Positions 53,301 to 62,152 are shown, counted from the first letter of the stretch. The stretch: 64,000 nt of DNA from Pseudoduganella armeniaca (GCF_003028855.1 NZ_CP028324.1:992001-1056000), one strand, 5' to 3'. The notes: a model not told the origin generated them from the sequence alone. Translations and numbers: made by a program.

Positions 53301-56300
53301 CCGCCAGCACGACGCCGTACATGGTATATGCGGTGGCGCGGCAGGGTGGGACGGCGATCCAAAGTGCGGTGGTGCCGTTCTATGTCTCGACGGGGACTAG
53401 CGTGACGTTGACGGCGCCGCAGAACGGCGCATCCGCCACGGCGGGGATACCGCTGGGGATGTCGGCCACGATCTCCTCGACGGCGGCCAGCGTCGTGTTC
53501 TACGCGAACGGCAGCGCGGTCGCCACCGGCAGCCTCGATGGCGGGGCCTGGAAAGCCACCTGGACGCCGGCGCAGAGCGGCACCTTCACGGTACTGGCGC
53601 GTGCGCTCGATGGTACGGGCAGCAAGCTGGGCGAGTCGGCCGCCGTCACGGTCACCGTGACGCCAGGTAGCGGCAGCTCCGCCACACCGCTGCCGGTCAC
53701 CATCACGCCGCCGTACCTGGATAACGCCGATGCCGGCACGCTGCCGGGCGATGTCACGATCGGCAAGGACGGCGCTGCGCACTACGCCATTCCGCTGCCG
53801 GTACCGCCAGGCCCGGGCGGCTTGCAGCCGGCCCTGTCGCTGAACTATTCGAGCGCGGGCAGCAACGGCATGGTCGGCGTCGGCTGGACGCTGACGGGCC
53901 TGTCGCAGATCCACCGCTGCGCCAAGACCGTGGCGCAGGACGGCATTGCCGGCCGCGTCAGCTTCAACAATGCCGATCGGCTCTGCCTGGACGGCCAGCG
54001 TCTGTTGCGCGTCGACGGCGCCAACCCTGGCACGGATGCTGCCGCGCGCGACGCCCACTACTGGGCCAGCGGCGCCACGTATCGGACCGAAGAGGATAAT
54101 TTCGCCCGCGTCACGCGGCTTGCCAGCGGCGGCTTCAAGGTCGAGGAGAAGGGCGGCCTGGTGCGCTACTACGGCACCGACACCAACAGCGCCGTCGTGG
54201 CGCAAGGCCGCGGCGACGGCCAGGCATTGCTGTGGGCGATGGCCCGTACGGAAGACCGCAGCGGCAACTACATGACGGCCGAGTACAACTACGACGGCCA
54301 AACGGGCGAGTTCACGCCACGCCAGCTGCGTTACGGCGGCAATACCGCGGCCGCGCAGGCGCCGTTCCTGGCCGTACGTTTCGCCTACAACAGCCGCAGC
54401 GATGCGCAGGTGCTCTACCTGGGCGGTTCGCGCAGCGATATGCGTTCGCTGCTGGCCTCGGTGAACACTTATATCGATACGTCGGCGGACGGCACCGGCG
54501 GCATGCTGGTACGCCAGCACGAGATCGGTTACCAGTCGAGCTCGGCCACCGGCCGCAGCCTGGTCAGCTGGATGCAGGCCAGCGCCGTGAAGCCCGAGAC
54601 CGGGGCGGTGGAAAAGCTGCCGCGCACCGATTTCACGCCGGGTACCGGCAGCGCGCCGGCCTTTACACAGATGCCGATCACGCCTTTCTCCTTGCCGACC
54701 TTCGGCCGCGGCGAACCGGGCCGCCTGCAGGGCGACTTCGACGGCAGCGGCCGCACCACGTTCATTGCCGCCGAGGTCATCCCGTGCGGCGGTACGGGCG
54801 AATTCCCGTGCATTGCCTTCCCTAATCCAACCGACGGCATCTTCACGGGAAAGCTGCGCCTGCGTCTGCCGGACGGCAGAACCATCGACCGCGTGTTGAA
54901 CCAGGCCGCGCTGGGCTTCCGTACCGGCACCAAGGGCGGCATCATGAGCTACACGATGGGCGATGTGAACGGCGACGGCCGCGACGACATCATCGCCATC
55001 GACAGCGCCGAGAAGCTGTGGGGCGCCTGCCTGTCCATCACGGCCGCGGACGGCATGGTGGACTTCAGCTGCATGCCGGGTGCGACGGGCGGCAAACTGA
55101 CGCCGGTCGACCTGCGCAACGACCGCCGCATGCACCTGCTGTCGCGCTTCGACACAAATGGCTATGCCCAGGATTGCTACCTGGACGGCGCCGCCTTCCG
55201 TTGCGATACGATTCACCTGAACGAGCTGCCGCCGTTGCCGCTTTCGTACAACCGTCCGTTGAAGGAACTGGATTTCTTCAAGGTGATCGGCGTCAATTTC
55301 AGCCGCGAAGGCATGTCGGACCTGTATTCCGTCTGGGACAACCTGGTGCCGGCAGCCGATCCGAACAATCCTTATGCCAAGCCGTGCGACAACGGCACGT
55401 GCTGGGCGGCAGACAAGATGGTCGGCATCACCACATGTTTCAATGGGCAGCCCGATTTCAACTGCCGCGCCATCTACCAGGGCCGCAGTGTCGGCCGGAA
55501 CGTACCGGTCATCGAGACGGGCAAATCGGTGGGCGACCTGAACGGTGACGGCCTGAGCGACTTCGCATTCGATGTCCTCAACGATGGCGCAGCCTCCGGC
55601 ACCTACGTCTGCCTCAGCATGGAGGTCAATGTCGATTGCCGCACGCAACCGACGCTGAGTGCCTATACGAGCTACCTGGGTCAGTCGAAGATCGGCGACT
55701 TCGTTGGCGACGGTGTCAACCGCCTTCTGATCAGCTTGTTCCCGCTGAACCGTTTCTATGTCAAGCCAGCCGTGCCGGTCGACGCGATGTTGTGCGCCAC
55801 CACCGCCAACGGCTACAGTTGCGAGAAGGTCACGTACACCGATTCCTATAACCACGTGACGGAGCCGGTGTACATGGACGACAGCGGCGTGCCGGCTTTC
55901 CTCGTCAATACTGGCGAGCTCAACGGCACGCAGGCGATCTACAAAGTGATGACGATGAAGGGCGACCCGTCGCGCGACCGCATGGTGCGCGTGACGAACG
56001 GCCTCGGTCATACGGTGGAGATCGACTACGGCCGTGCCGACGATGCCTCGCTGTACCAGCGTAATGCTGTGGTGGACGGCGTGACCGTCAAGCCGGTCTA
56101 TCCTCAAGTGGCAGTCAACCCTGGTGTGATGGTCAAGCAGCTGCGTGTCAGCAATAACAATGGTGGCTGGCTGACGTCGCGCTACCGCTATGCCGGCGCG
56201 ATGATCGACGCCCAGGGCCGTGGCACGCTTGGCTTCACCACGTTCGAGACGGTCGATGCGGTGACCGCCAACGTCACGGTCAACACCTTCCACCAGAGCT

Positions 56301-58495
56301 TCCCGTACATCGGCCTGACCAAACAGACCAAAACGACGGCCAGCAATGGCACCGTGCTCAATGACAGCCGCTTCGGCTACGTCGCCAAAACCACCGCACA
56401 CGCCAGCGGCGCTGCATCGATCTTCGCCGTGCTCGAGCGCAGCGAAGAAAAGGTCGCCGACCTCGACGGCAGCGACGCGGGCACCACGACCATCGTCAAC
56501 GCCTATGAGGACGGCTGGGGCAACCTGACCGGCCGCACCGTCACCCGCACCGGCGGCGGCAAGACCTTCGTCAGCACGACCGCTGTCGGCTACAAGAACG
56601 ATAGCGCCAACTGGCTGATCGGCTTGCCGGAATCGACCGTGGCCAGCGAGGCGGCGCCGGGGACGAGCACGGTGACCCGCACCACGACGCAGCAATACGA
56701 TACGGCCGGCCGCCTGTGGAAGCAGACCCAGGAACCGGGCACGGCGCTGCAGGTCGTGACGACCTACGGTCGCGCCAACAACAAGTTCGGCCTGGTCGAC
56801 CTGGAAACCGTGGAGTGGACCGATCCGGCCACGGCTGCCTTGAAGTCGCGCACCGAACGCGACGTCGGCTACGAAGCAAAGGGGCGCTTTGCCCAGCGGA
56901 TCGCCAACGCTCTCGGCCATGCCGAGAGCGCCACCTATTATCCTGGCACGGGCACGATGCGGACCCGTACCGATGCCAACAACCTCGTCACGCGCTGGAC
57001 CGTCGACGGCTTCGGCCGCGTCGGCACGGTCACCGAGCCGGACGGCAACCAGCAGCGCGTCTACTGGAAGCAGTGCGCAGGCGCGTGCCCGCTCGGTGCC
57101 GGCAGCGTGCGCATCGAGGAACGCTTCAATGGCAGCAGCCGCATCCAGGCACCGGTGGTACGCTTCGAGGATGCGTCGGGACGCCAGCTACGTGTGCTCG
57201 GCTGGAACGTGACCGGTGCCGAAACCTGGGCCGATATTCGCTACGATGCCTACGGCCGCCTGGAAGAGGTGTACCAGCCGCGCTTTGCCAATGCGTCCGC
57301 GATCCTGGCCTACCGCTTGCGTTATGACGGTCTCGGCCGGATGGACCGGATCACGACGCTCGACGAAACCAACCGCGAAGTGCATTCGACGGTGGCCTAC
57401 AAGGGCCTGGTGCGGGTCTTGACGAACCGCAAGAACCAGGTACGCGAGGAGCGCCGCAACATGCTCGGCCTGATCGACCAGGTGACCGACTCGCTGCGCG
57501 GCGTGACGAAAATCGACCACTACGGTACCGGCGACGTGGCCAAGACCACCGACCCGAACGGCAACGTCATCACGGTCGAATATGACCGCCTGGGCCGCCG
57601 CACCGACCTGCGCGATCCGGACCTGGGCTGGACGCACTACGACGTCGACCCGTTGGGCCGGGTCTGGAAACAGACCAGTCCGAACCAACGCCCGAGCGGC
57701 TTCACCCGCTTCGAATACGACGCACTGGACCGTACCACCGGCCGTTACGAAGCGAAGCTGGAAAGCCACTGGGCGTACGACACCGCGCAGTATGGTGTCG
57801 GCAAGCTGGCGCGCGCCTACACCGTCACCGGTACTGGCGCGGACGACTACAACCGCGTCCACAGCTACGACACGCTGGGCCGGGAAGCGACCGTCAGCAC
57901 GAAGCTGAGCGATGCGACCTACCAGCAGACGACGCAGTACGACGCCTGGTCGCGTCCGGTGCGCCTGAGCTACCAGCGCGGCAGCGGCGCGGTCAAGAAC
58001 TTCGACCTGCGCTACAACGCCAACGGTTTCCCGGTGCGGGTGGAACGCGACGCGCTGGTGCTGTGGCGCGTGACGGAGATGGATGCGGCCTTGCGCGCCA
58101 CCGGTGTCGCACTGGGCAATGGTCTGACCCAGCGGCTGACGTACGACCCGTACACCGGCCGCCTGAGCGAGGACAATGTCGTGACGGCCGGTTCGGCACG
58201 CCGTCTGCAGCAAGGCTATGCCTACGATGCTCTCGGCAATGTCAAGCAGCGCACCCAATACTGGGAATCGGTCGGCTTCAGCGAGATGTTCGACTACGAC
58301 GAGCTGAACCGCCTGACGATGAGCCAGGTGTCGGGCCAGGCCCAGCAGGTCTTTGGCTACGGCAACGCGGCCGGCAACCTGACCAGCAAGACGGGTATCG
58401 GCACCTACACGTATCCGCCCAGGGCGCCAACGCGGTACGGCCGCACGCGGTCCAGAGCATCACCGGCGTGGCCGGCACGTTCGACTACGACCTGA
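50369..58495 (+). CDS. Exported Ig/SpvB/RHS protein, 5' part of frameshifted rhs gene
   Basis: This frame encodes 2708 residues, of which all but the last 26 or so belong to the real protein. In order: a Sec signal (CWLLLASMLWSGSVSAQ); three NBR1-like Ig domains (about 160-267, 274-380, 580-687), each with GQ-NTGNTTW-like and WFGN/WFAN motifs; other Ig-like folds; a SpvB domain from about 1112 (LQPALSLNYSSAGSNGMVGVGW); FG-GAP-like DVNGDGRDDIIA and DLNGDGLSDFAFD; a TcdB-middle segment; and RHS/YD repeats from about 2000. The frame leaves the protein at about 58417 where a base is missing; the RHS core and toxin tip continue in the next frame. Such proteins form shells that carry a toxin. Confidence 0.9.
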   Translation: MVQQLLAAAGGVRACARRVYGMVCWLLLASMLWSGSVSAQVVFTSPAVSPTSGTAGSDGTLRVTFSGSAKASVYANAVNQIDVMEGTTVLNTVYYPVSYNPKTEAPVNTVRTISNAVALTPGTHTLRLVAYTEVAGSLATQDFVVTVASGAPVYSAQLLSENAPTTMYAGQQYNIAVTVQNTGNTTWTTTLPDAYKLGSQKPDNNTTWAVQRVPVSTPIAPGGSTTFNFTVTAPTSPGTYTFAWGMLQENQRWFANLIDKSVNVVTPPPVRGAELTPQSVPSSMNAGQSYTVSFNLKNTGNTTWTPDGVHPYFLGSQNPENNTTWGTGRIALASPLAPGASRTISFTVTAPQTPGQYNMRWQMVHEQEAWFGNITSSPITVTEALPTVTLSSPANGATYTASGGTATVSLSGSAAGTAGATISRLEFFDGATSLGYVASTSISLSKALAVGSHTIELRATDNRGKVKSAFATITVAGPAPTVALSAPANNAAYVIPSGSTVNVQVAGSVSSSGTITKLEVLDGTTPIHTTSGTSVNVALPLAAGKHALRLRATDSTGQVGTSAVSNVSVYATTAGKAAEFVSQSMPTTLRAGQPVTFSVSMINTGTTTWSEGEKYRLGAQNPQDNRTWGGRVYLSNAVAPGQVGVFTATVTAPQAPGTYNFQWRMVHEYVTWFGGMSDNASVTVASGAGPTATLTGTPTNVRVSGSNTAAVTLTGNGSRSGGTVSKIELFQANFTAFYPATPIKTVTGASSSLALSAPLNLPAGVHYFKLRSTDSAGVQTESAPVIVNVTNSALLGTIGGVRTNAAGTAELYGWTCQPGNAAALNYKVLLDAPSLESGATELTTGVANVATELDNASVQSQCATPGSAHHFVVNLSTYLTQYAGRRLYVWAETADKATTVSLPCAENNCTMPGTTRVGITTPTANATFVYPAPAFLKVKLTNYSGTFDEVGFYVNGQWIAAQPDGAAGEYSVQKTGLAASTTPYMVYAVARQGGTAIQSAVVPFYVSTGTSVTLTAPQNGASATAGIPLGMSATISSTAASVVFYANGSAVATGSLDGGAWKATWTPAQSGTFTVLARALDGTGSKLGESAAVTVTVTPGSGSSATPLPVTITPPYLDNADAGTLPGDVTIGKDGAAHYAIPLPVPPGPGGLQPALSLNYSSAGSNGMVGVGWTLTGLSQIHRCAKTVAQDGIAGRVSFNNADRLCLDGQRLLRVDGANPGTDAAARDAHYWASGATYRTEEDNFARVTRLASGGFKVEEKGGLVRYYGTDTNSAVVAQGRGDGQALLWAMARTEDRSGNYMTAEYNYDGQTGEFTPRQLRYGGNTAAAQAPFLAVRFAYNSRSDAQVLYLGGSRSDMRSLLASVNTYIDTSADGTGGMLVRQHEIGYQSSSATGRSLVSWMQASAVKPETGAVEKLPRTDFTPGTGSAPAFTQMPITPFSLPTFGRGEPGRLQGDFDGSGRTTFIAAEVIPCGGTGEFPCIAFPNPTDGIFTGKLRLRLPDGRTIDRVLNQAALGFRTGTKGGIMSYTMGDVNGDGRDDIIAIDSAEKLWGACLSITAADGMVDFSCMPGATGGKLTPVDLRNDRRMHLLSRFDTNGYAQDCYLDGAAFRCDTIHLNELPPLPLSYNRPLKELDFFKVIGVNFSREGMSDLYSVWDNLVPAADPNNPYAKPCDNGTCWAADKMVGITTCFNGQPDFNCRAIYQGRSVGRNVPVIETGKSVGDLNGDGLSDFAFDVLNDGAASGTYVCLSMEVNVDCRTQPTLSAYTSYLGQSKIGDFVGDGVNRLLISLFPLNRFYVKPAVPVDAMLCATTANGYSCEKVTYTDSYNHVTEPVYMDDSGVPAFLVNTGELNGTQAIYKVMTMKGDPSRDRMVRVTNGLGHTVEIDYGRADDASLYQRNAVVDGVTVKPVYPQVAVNPGVMVKQLRVSNNNGGWLTSRYRYAGAMIDAQGRGTLGFTTFETVDAVTANVTVNTFHQSFPYIGLTKQTKTTASNGTVLNDSRFGYVAKTTAHASGAASIFAVLERSEEKVADLDGSDAGTTTIVNAYEDGWGNLTGRTVTRTGGGKTFVSTTAVGYKNDSANWLIGLPESTVASEAAPGTSTVTRTTTQQYDTAGRLWKQTQEPGTALQVVTTYGRANNKFGLVDLETVEWTDPATAALKSRTERDVGYEAKGRFAQRIANALGHAESATYYPGTGTMRTRTDANNLVTRWTVDGFGRVGTVTEPDGNQQRVYWKQCAGACPLGAGSVRIEERFNGSSRIQAPVVRFEDASGRQLRVLGWNVTGAETWADIRYDAYGRLEEVYQPRFANASAILAYRLRYDGLGRMDRITTLDETNREVHSTVAYKGLVRVLTNRKNQVREERRNMLGLIDQVTDSLRGVTKIDHYGTGDVAKTTDPNGNVITVEYDRLGRRTDLRDPDLGWTHYDVDPLGRVWKQTSPNQRPSGFTRFEYDALDRTTGRYEAKLESHWAYDTAQYGVGKLARAYTVTGTGADDYNRVHSYDTLGREATVSTKLSDATYQQTTQYDAWSRPVRLSYQRGSGAVKNFDLRYNANGFPVRVERDALVLWRVTEMDAALRATGVALGNGLTQRLTYDPYTGRLSEDNVVTAGSARRLQQGYAYDALGNVKQRTQYWESVGFSEMFDYDELNRLTMSQVSGQAQQVFGYGNAAGNLTSKTGIGTYTYPPRAPTRYGRTRSRASPAWPARSTTT
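58416..58424 (+). other. Frameshift point in rhs
   Basis: The protein-like sequence changes from TYTYP in the first frame to AQGANAV in the -1 frame around CCGCCCAGG. Restoring one G (CCGGCCCAG) would join them. No slippery heptamer is present, so a mutation or sequencing error is more likely than programmed frameshifting. Confidence 0.75.
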
Positions 58496-59952
58496 ACGGC
58501 AACCTGTTGCGCGGTGCGGGCAAGGAGCTGACCTGGTTCGACTTCGACATGCCCAATACGATCACGAAGAACGGCATCACCAGTACCTTCGTGTACGGTC
58601 CGGAGCACCAGCGTGTGCGCCAGCAGCGCACTGGCCTGACCGTCGTGTACGCAGGCGTGCAGGAGTCCGAAACACGTGCTGCCGGCGTGACGGTAAAAAC
58701 GTATTGGCCGGGCGGCATCGGTATGGAGATCGACAAGCCGGACGGCACGACCGAACTGGTCTGGTCGCACACCGACCGTCTTGGCAGTGTGGTGGCGCTA
58801 AGCGACCAGACTGGCGCGTTGAAGGAGCGGCTGGCCTATGACGCCTGGGGCAAGCGTCGTTCCACCGATGGCTCGGCCACGCCCGACACGCTTGACGGCG
58901 AGACCGACAGCACCGGCTTCACGGGTCATGAGATGCTCGACGCGCAGGACATGATCCATATGAACGGCCGGGTCTACGATCCGCTGACGGCCCGCTTCGC
59001 CAGCGCCGATCCGTTCCTGCAGTCGCCGACGGAAGGGGGGAGCCACAACCGCTACAGCTACGTGATGAACAACCCGACGAACTTCGTCGATCCGTCCGGC
59101 TACGAGCAGATCGTCAACGTCGTCGGCCAGTTGCTGCCGTCGAACGCCAGCATGGCGCCGAGCCTGATGCTGCCCGTGCTGAGCGGCGTGGCGCAGGAGC
59201 ACAGCGCACCGGCGCCGGTGCCGGCCGTGACGGTGGTCGGCACGCGTGCGAGCCGCAGCAAGAATGCCGTCTTTACCGAACGGCGGACGCACAGCGTCCT
59301 GGCGGACGGCACGGTACGTATCGTGCATACCGGCAGCTGGAAAGATGAGCCACCGGCACCGTCGCGCTATGACAAGTTCAGCAAATGGGCGCATATTGGT
59401 TTGAGCGGCCTGGGCACCATTCCGGCCTTGGGCATTATCCCCGATGGTGTCGATTGGCTGTACACTGCCGGCGAAATGCCGTTCGGTAAATCGAGCGGCG
59501 TGGATCTGGCGCTTGCGACTGCTGGCCTGGCCGGTACGCTTGCCCCAGTGGTCGGGGATGGCGCGGCAGCGGCGGCAAAGATCGCCGCTCGGGCTGGCAA
59601 GCAGGCGGACGTAGCGGGGGAAGCCGCCAAGCTGTCGAAGGAAGCAAAGAACCAGCTGCGCAGTGAAGCCACGGACATTTGGCAGAAACTGACCGGCCGC
59701 AGGGCGATCTGGGATGGGATGCAGGTGCACCACCGTGTTCCGCTCGAGTATGCTCACCTGTTCCCGGGCGTGGATCCGAACCGCGTGGCCAATCTGATGG
59801 GGGTCGATCCGAAGATTCACTCGCAGATCACGAATGCCTGGAACGCCTGGGGACGGTCCCTGGGCGGCAGGGTGCCGACGCGAGCGGAGGTCATCGGGCA
59901 GGCGATCAAGATCGATTCGATGTTTGGCGCACATTTGAAGGCAGTACGATAA
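58417..59952 (+). CDS. RHS core and nuclease toxin tip, 3' part of frameshifted rhs gene
   Basis: This frame continues the rhs protein: AQGANAVRPHAVQSITGVAGTFDYDLNGNLL and further YD repeats, DRLGSVVALSDQTG, then the RHS core NGRVYDPLTARFASADPFLQS ending FVDPSGY. After it come about 280 variable residues with a hydrophobic stretch and a C-terminal domain VHHRVPLEYAHLFPG-DPNRVANLMGVDPKIHSQI, which looks like a His-Me-finger (HNH-like) nuclease. It has no start of its own unless ATG 58549 is used. With the 5' part repaired the protein would be about 3,190 residues. The SUKH gene 9 bp downstream is the matching immunity gene. Confidence 0.85.
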   Translation, partial: AQGANAVRPHAVQSITGVAGTFDYDLNGNLLRGAGKELTWFDFDMPNTITKNGITSTFVYGPEHQRVRQQRTGLTVVYAGVQESETRAAGVTVKTYWPGGIGMEIDKPDGTTELVWSHTDRLGSVVALSDQTGALKERLAYDAWGKRRSTDGSATPDTLDGETDSTGFTGHEMLDAQDMIHMNGRVYDPLTARFASADPFLQSPTEGGSHNRYSYVMNNPTNFVDPSGYEQIVNVVGQLLPSNASMAPSLMLPVLSGVAQEHSAPAPVPAVTVVGTRASRSKNAVFTERRTHSVLADGTVRIVHTGSWKDEPPAPSRYDKFSKWAHIGLSGLGTIPALGIIPDGVDWLYTAGEMPFGKSSGVDLALATAGLAGTLAPVVGDGAAAAAKIAARAGKQADVAGEAAKLSKEAKNQLRSEATDIWQKLTGRRAIWDGMQVHHRVPLEYAHLFPGVDPNRVANLMGVDPKIHSQITNAWNAWGRSLGGRVPTRAEVIGQAIKIDSMFGAHLKAVR

Positions 59953-59961
59953 GAGGACGAT

Positions 59962-60501
59962 ATGACACACGACTGGCAGGTGATCGAAGTGTTGCTGCAG
60001 GCGGCAACGCTACCACCCGATGCTACGCTCCCTGCAGGCATCCCGGACACGGCGCTGCAGCAGCTGCAGGCCGCGTTCGGCCGCGAACTGCCGCCGCAGC
60101 TGGTCGATTGGCTGCGCCGGTCCAACGGCCCCTGCGCAGGACCGGGCGGCCTGTTCGGGTATGCCACCGGCACGCGGCACCTGGACATCGATTACTACTG
60201 GGAGCTGTATCCCGCCTGGCGCGAGCGAGGCTGGATTCCTGTCGCGGGCGACGGTTGTGGCAACTATTACGTTTTGCTGGCCACTGGCGCGGCTGCCGCA
60301 CCGGTGGCGTTCATCGATACCGCGGAAGGGGACGATACACTGGCCTATCTGGTCGCTTCCGACCTTTGGCATTTCATTGATTTTTACCTGCGCAGCGATG
60401 CCGGGGAGGGCGGCTGGCCATTCGACCAGGATGATGTGCTGGCCAGCGATCCGATGCTGGCCAATGCTGCTGGCGCACCGCTGCCATGGCTCGCGGATTG
60501 A
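59962..60501 (+). CDS. SMI1/KNR4 (SUKH) family immunity protein
   Basis: This 179-residue cytosolic protein fits the SUKH fold: LQQLQAAFGRELPPQLVDWLRRSNG near the start, then WELYPAWRERGWIPVAGDGCGNYYVLL, APVAFIDTAEGDDTLAYLVASDLWHFIDFYL. SUKH proteins neutralise nuclease toxins, and this one begins 9 bp after the rhs nuclease tip, so it is the probable cognate antidote. RBS AAGAGGA precedes the ATG. Confidence 0.87.
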   Translation: MTHDWQVIEVLLQAATLPPDATLPAGIPDTALQQLQAAFGRELPPQLVDWLRRSNGPCAGPGGLFGYATGTRHLDIDYYWELYPAWRERGWIPVAGDGCGNYYVLLATGAAAAPVAFIDTAEGDDTLAYLVASDLWHFIDFYLRSDAGEGGWPFDQDDVLASDPMLANAAGAPLPWLAD

Positions 60502-60672
60502 TCCTTCGCTGCCCGCCACGCGAATTGCAACGCACACGACAGGCCAGACCACAAGCGACAGCGGAACGAAGCAGCCAACTGACTCGGCTGCGAGTGCCGG
60601 CTGGCTGGGAGGGGGAGGAATCATGCATGCTTCAACCCTGCGATAGCCAAACTGGATTTCCCTAGCAAACTT
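60502..60672. other. Non-coding tail of first toxin unit
   Basis: No gene or clear signal was found between the SUKH gene and the 51-nt direct repeat. Confidence 0.5.
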
Positions 60673-60723
60673 CATAGGAAAACAGTTATCGCTGATCCGT
60701 CGGTAAAAATACCTACTTTGTCA
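60673..60723. repeat. 51-nt direct repeat, copy 1
   Basis: It begins CATAGGAAAACAG and ends ACCTACTTTGTCA and differs from copy 2 (62153-62203) at only two positions. Its last bases fuse directly with the duplicated RHS-core segment, so it marks a recombination junction. Confidence 0.93.
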
Positions 60724-61283
60724 TCACCGGCGTAGCCGGCACGTTCGACTACGACCTGAACGGCAACCTGTTGCGGGGTGCGGGCAAGGAGCTGACCTGG
60801 TTCGACTTCGACATGCCGAACACGATCACGAAGAACGGCATCACCTGTACCTTCGTGTACGGTCCGGAGCACCAGCGTGTGCGCCAGCAGCGCACTGGCC
60901 TGACCGTCGTGTACGCGGGCGTGCAGGAGTCCGAAACACGTGCTGCCGGCGTGACGGTAAAAACGTATTGGCCGGGCGGCATCGGTATGGAGATCCACGC
61001 TCGAGGCTGGTAGTAAAGCGGCGGAGATCGGCACTATTACGACGCGCACTACCGGTAACGTGACCCGTCTGGGAGGCAAAGCCGGCGAACCGGGATTAAC
61101 AATCACGTATAAGGACGGCACGATCTTTGATATGACACGCACGCGTGTTAAACAAACGGAGCTAAATCCTTATGTGCCAGGGGGACGAGGCCGGTCAAGT
61201 TCAAGGATGCGCTGAATAAGCAAGGAACGAAGCGCGACCCGACAAAGGAAGAATTAGACTGGTTCAACAGTTTGCATTGGTGA
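60722..61283 (+). pseudogene. Displaced rhs fragment with decayed second toxin tip
   Basis: Bases 60722-60995 duplicate 58458-58731 of the rhs core with no indels and only a few substitutions. At 60995 the match ends. A different tip follows in the next frame (60994-61187: EAGSKAAEIGTITTRTTGN, ITYKDGTIFDMTRTRVKQ, NPYVPGG) and, after another shift, to the TGA at 61281 (RPVKFKDALNKQ, PTKEELDWFNSLHW). The RHS core boundary (DPLTARF...DPSGY) is missing, so an internal deletion occurred. The tip family is not recognised. The next gene starts 3 bp after its stop. Confidence 0.8.
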
Positions 61284-61286
61284 CTT

Positions 61287-61538
61287 ATGATCGACTCAAA
61301 AACGAAGCAGCGCATCGTTGTCCAAACGCATGACCAGTACGGGCCTTACGTCACCGTGTCCACCTATCAGGACGCTGGGGCCTTGGAGGACGCATTGGAC
61401 GACGAATATTGTGTTTTATACAGCATCCAAGTGCCGGCAGAGCTGAGGAACGAGGGAGGACGTCAGCTCTTCTTTGGGAATGCTGCTGATGCGGCAAAGG
61501 TACAAGCTATCCTCGATGAGATCGAGTTTTCTTGGTAG
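61287..61538 (+). CDS. Putative immunity protein, copy A
   Basis: This 83-residue acidic protein starts MIDSKTKQRIVVQTHDQYGP and ends FFGNAADAAKVQAILDEIEFSW. It shares about 46 of 80 positions with the protein at 61616. It follows the decayed tip by 3 bp, the position of a cognate immunity gene. I recognise no named family. No signal peptide; probably cytosolic. Confidence 0.75.
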   Translation: MIDSKTKQRIVVQTHDQYGPYVTVSTYQDAGALEDALDDEYCVLYSIQVPAELRNEGGRQLFFGNAADAAKVQAILDEIEFSW

Positions 61539-61615
61539 GGCGCTTGCACTGTTGCCGAGAGTGGGAAGCCGTTGCGAATCTCAATTATGTACCCCAACTG
61601 CAAAAACGATAACTG

Positions 61616-61858
61616 ATGCTTGATAAGAACACCAACCAGCGCATCGTGGTGCGGCTGCACGAGGAGAACGGCCCCTACATCGTCGTGTCAGATGCAACGG
61701 ACGCCCAGGCGCTGCAGCATCTGTTCGACGCTCGTTACTTCGTGCTCTATTGGATCGATACGCCAGATGAGTTGCGCGACCAGGGAGGGTGTCGGGTTTT
61801 TTTCGGCAACGGCGCCAGCGTCGCCAAGGTGCAGGCAATTCTCGATGAGATCGAGTGA
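61616..61858 (+). CDS. Putative immunity protein, copy B (paralogue)
   Basis: This 80-residue protein (MLDKNTNQRIVVRLHEENGPY ... AKVQAILDEIE) is a diverged paralogue of copy A; the last 11 residues are identical. The 77 bp between the two genes hold no toxin sequence, so copy B is an orphan: either its toxin was deleted or it arose by gene duplication. Function is inferred from context only. Confidence 0.7.
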   Translation: MLDKNTNQRIVVRLHEENGPYIVVSDATDAQALQHLFDARYFVLYWIDTPDELRDQGGCRVFFGNGASVAKVQAILDEIE

Positions 61859-62152
61859 GCGCGATAGCAGCCCACGGACAGGCTGGCGAGCGCCAGCGGC
61901 CGGCTTAACAGCGCAGCATGGAGCGCATGCCAGGGCTTCATTTGCAGCATGAGCTTGGGGGCGACGATTAACTGCAGGCCGCACTGTCGCCCTGGATGCG
62001 GCGCTTGCCGGCGCCGAACGTACATCTGGACCGCGCGTCGTGCGGCGTTGGCCAGTCCTGGATCACAGCACAAAAGTGCTGTGCAGGTTGTTGCGCAATC
62101 CCGGCAAACCGCCAGGTTACCGATAGCAAAAGCGCACCGCCTTGCCGAAATC
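61859..62152. other. Intergenic stretch before maeB promoter repeat
   Basis: I see no gene here. It contains a perfect 8-bp hairpin (CACAGCAC-AAAA-GTGCTGTG, 62064-62083) without a T-run. The sequence does not match the tail of the first toxin unit. Confidence 0.45.
62064..62083. repeat. Perfect short hairpin
   Basis: Eight-bp stem CACAGCAC/GTGCTGTG with an AAAA loop, 194 bp before the maeB start and upstream of its predicted promoter. It is not followed by T residues; a protein-binding dyad is possible. Confidence 0.45.

Noticed and set aside
51635..56920. A 1761-codon open frame on the minus strand, antisense to the rhs gene
   Set aside because: Its product is Arg/His/Val-rich low-complexity sequence typical of antisense frames in high-GC genes, with no family motif, while the plus strand has clear domains.
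58410..58430. Programmed ribosomal frameshift in rhs
   Set aside because: No X-XXY-YYZ slippery sequence at the join; the change fits a single lost base.
60502..60672. Short frames after the SUKH gene as a further immunity gene
   Set aside because: No ribosome-binding site and no protein-like composition.
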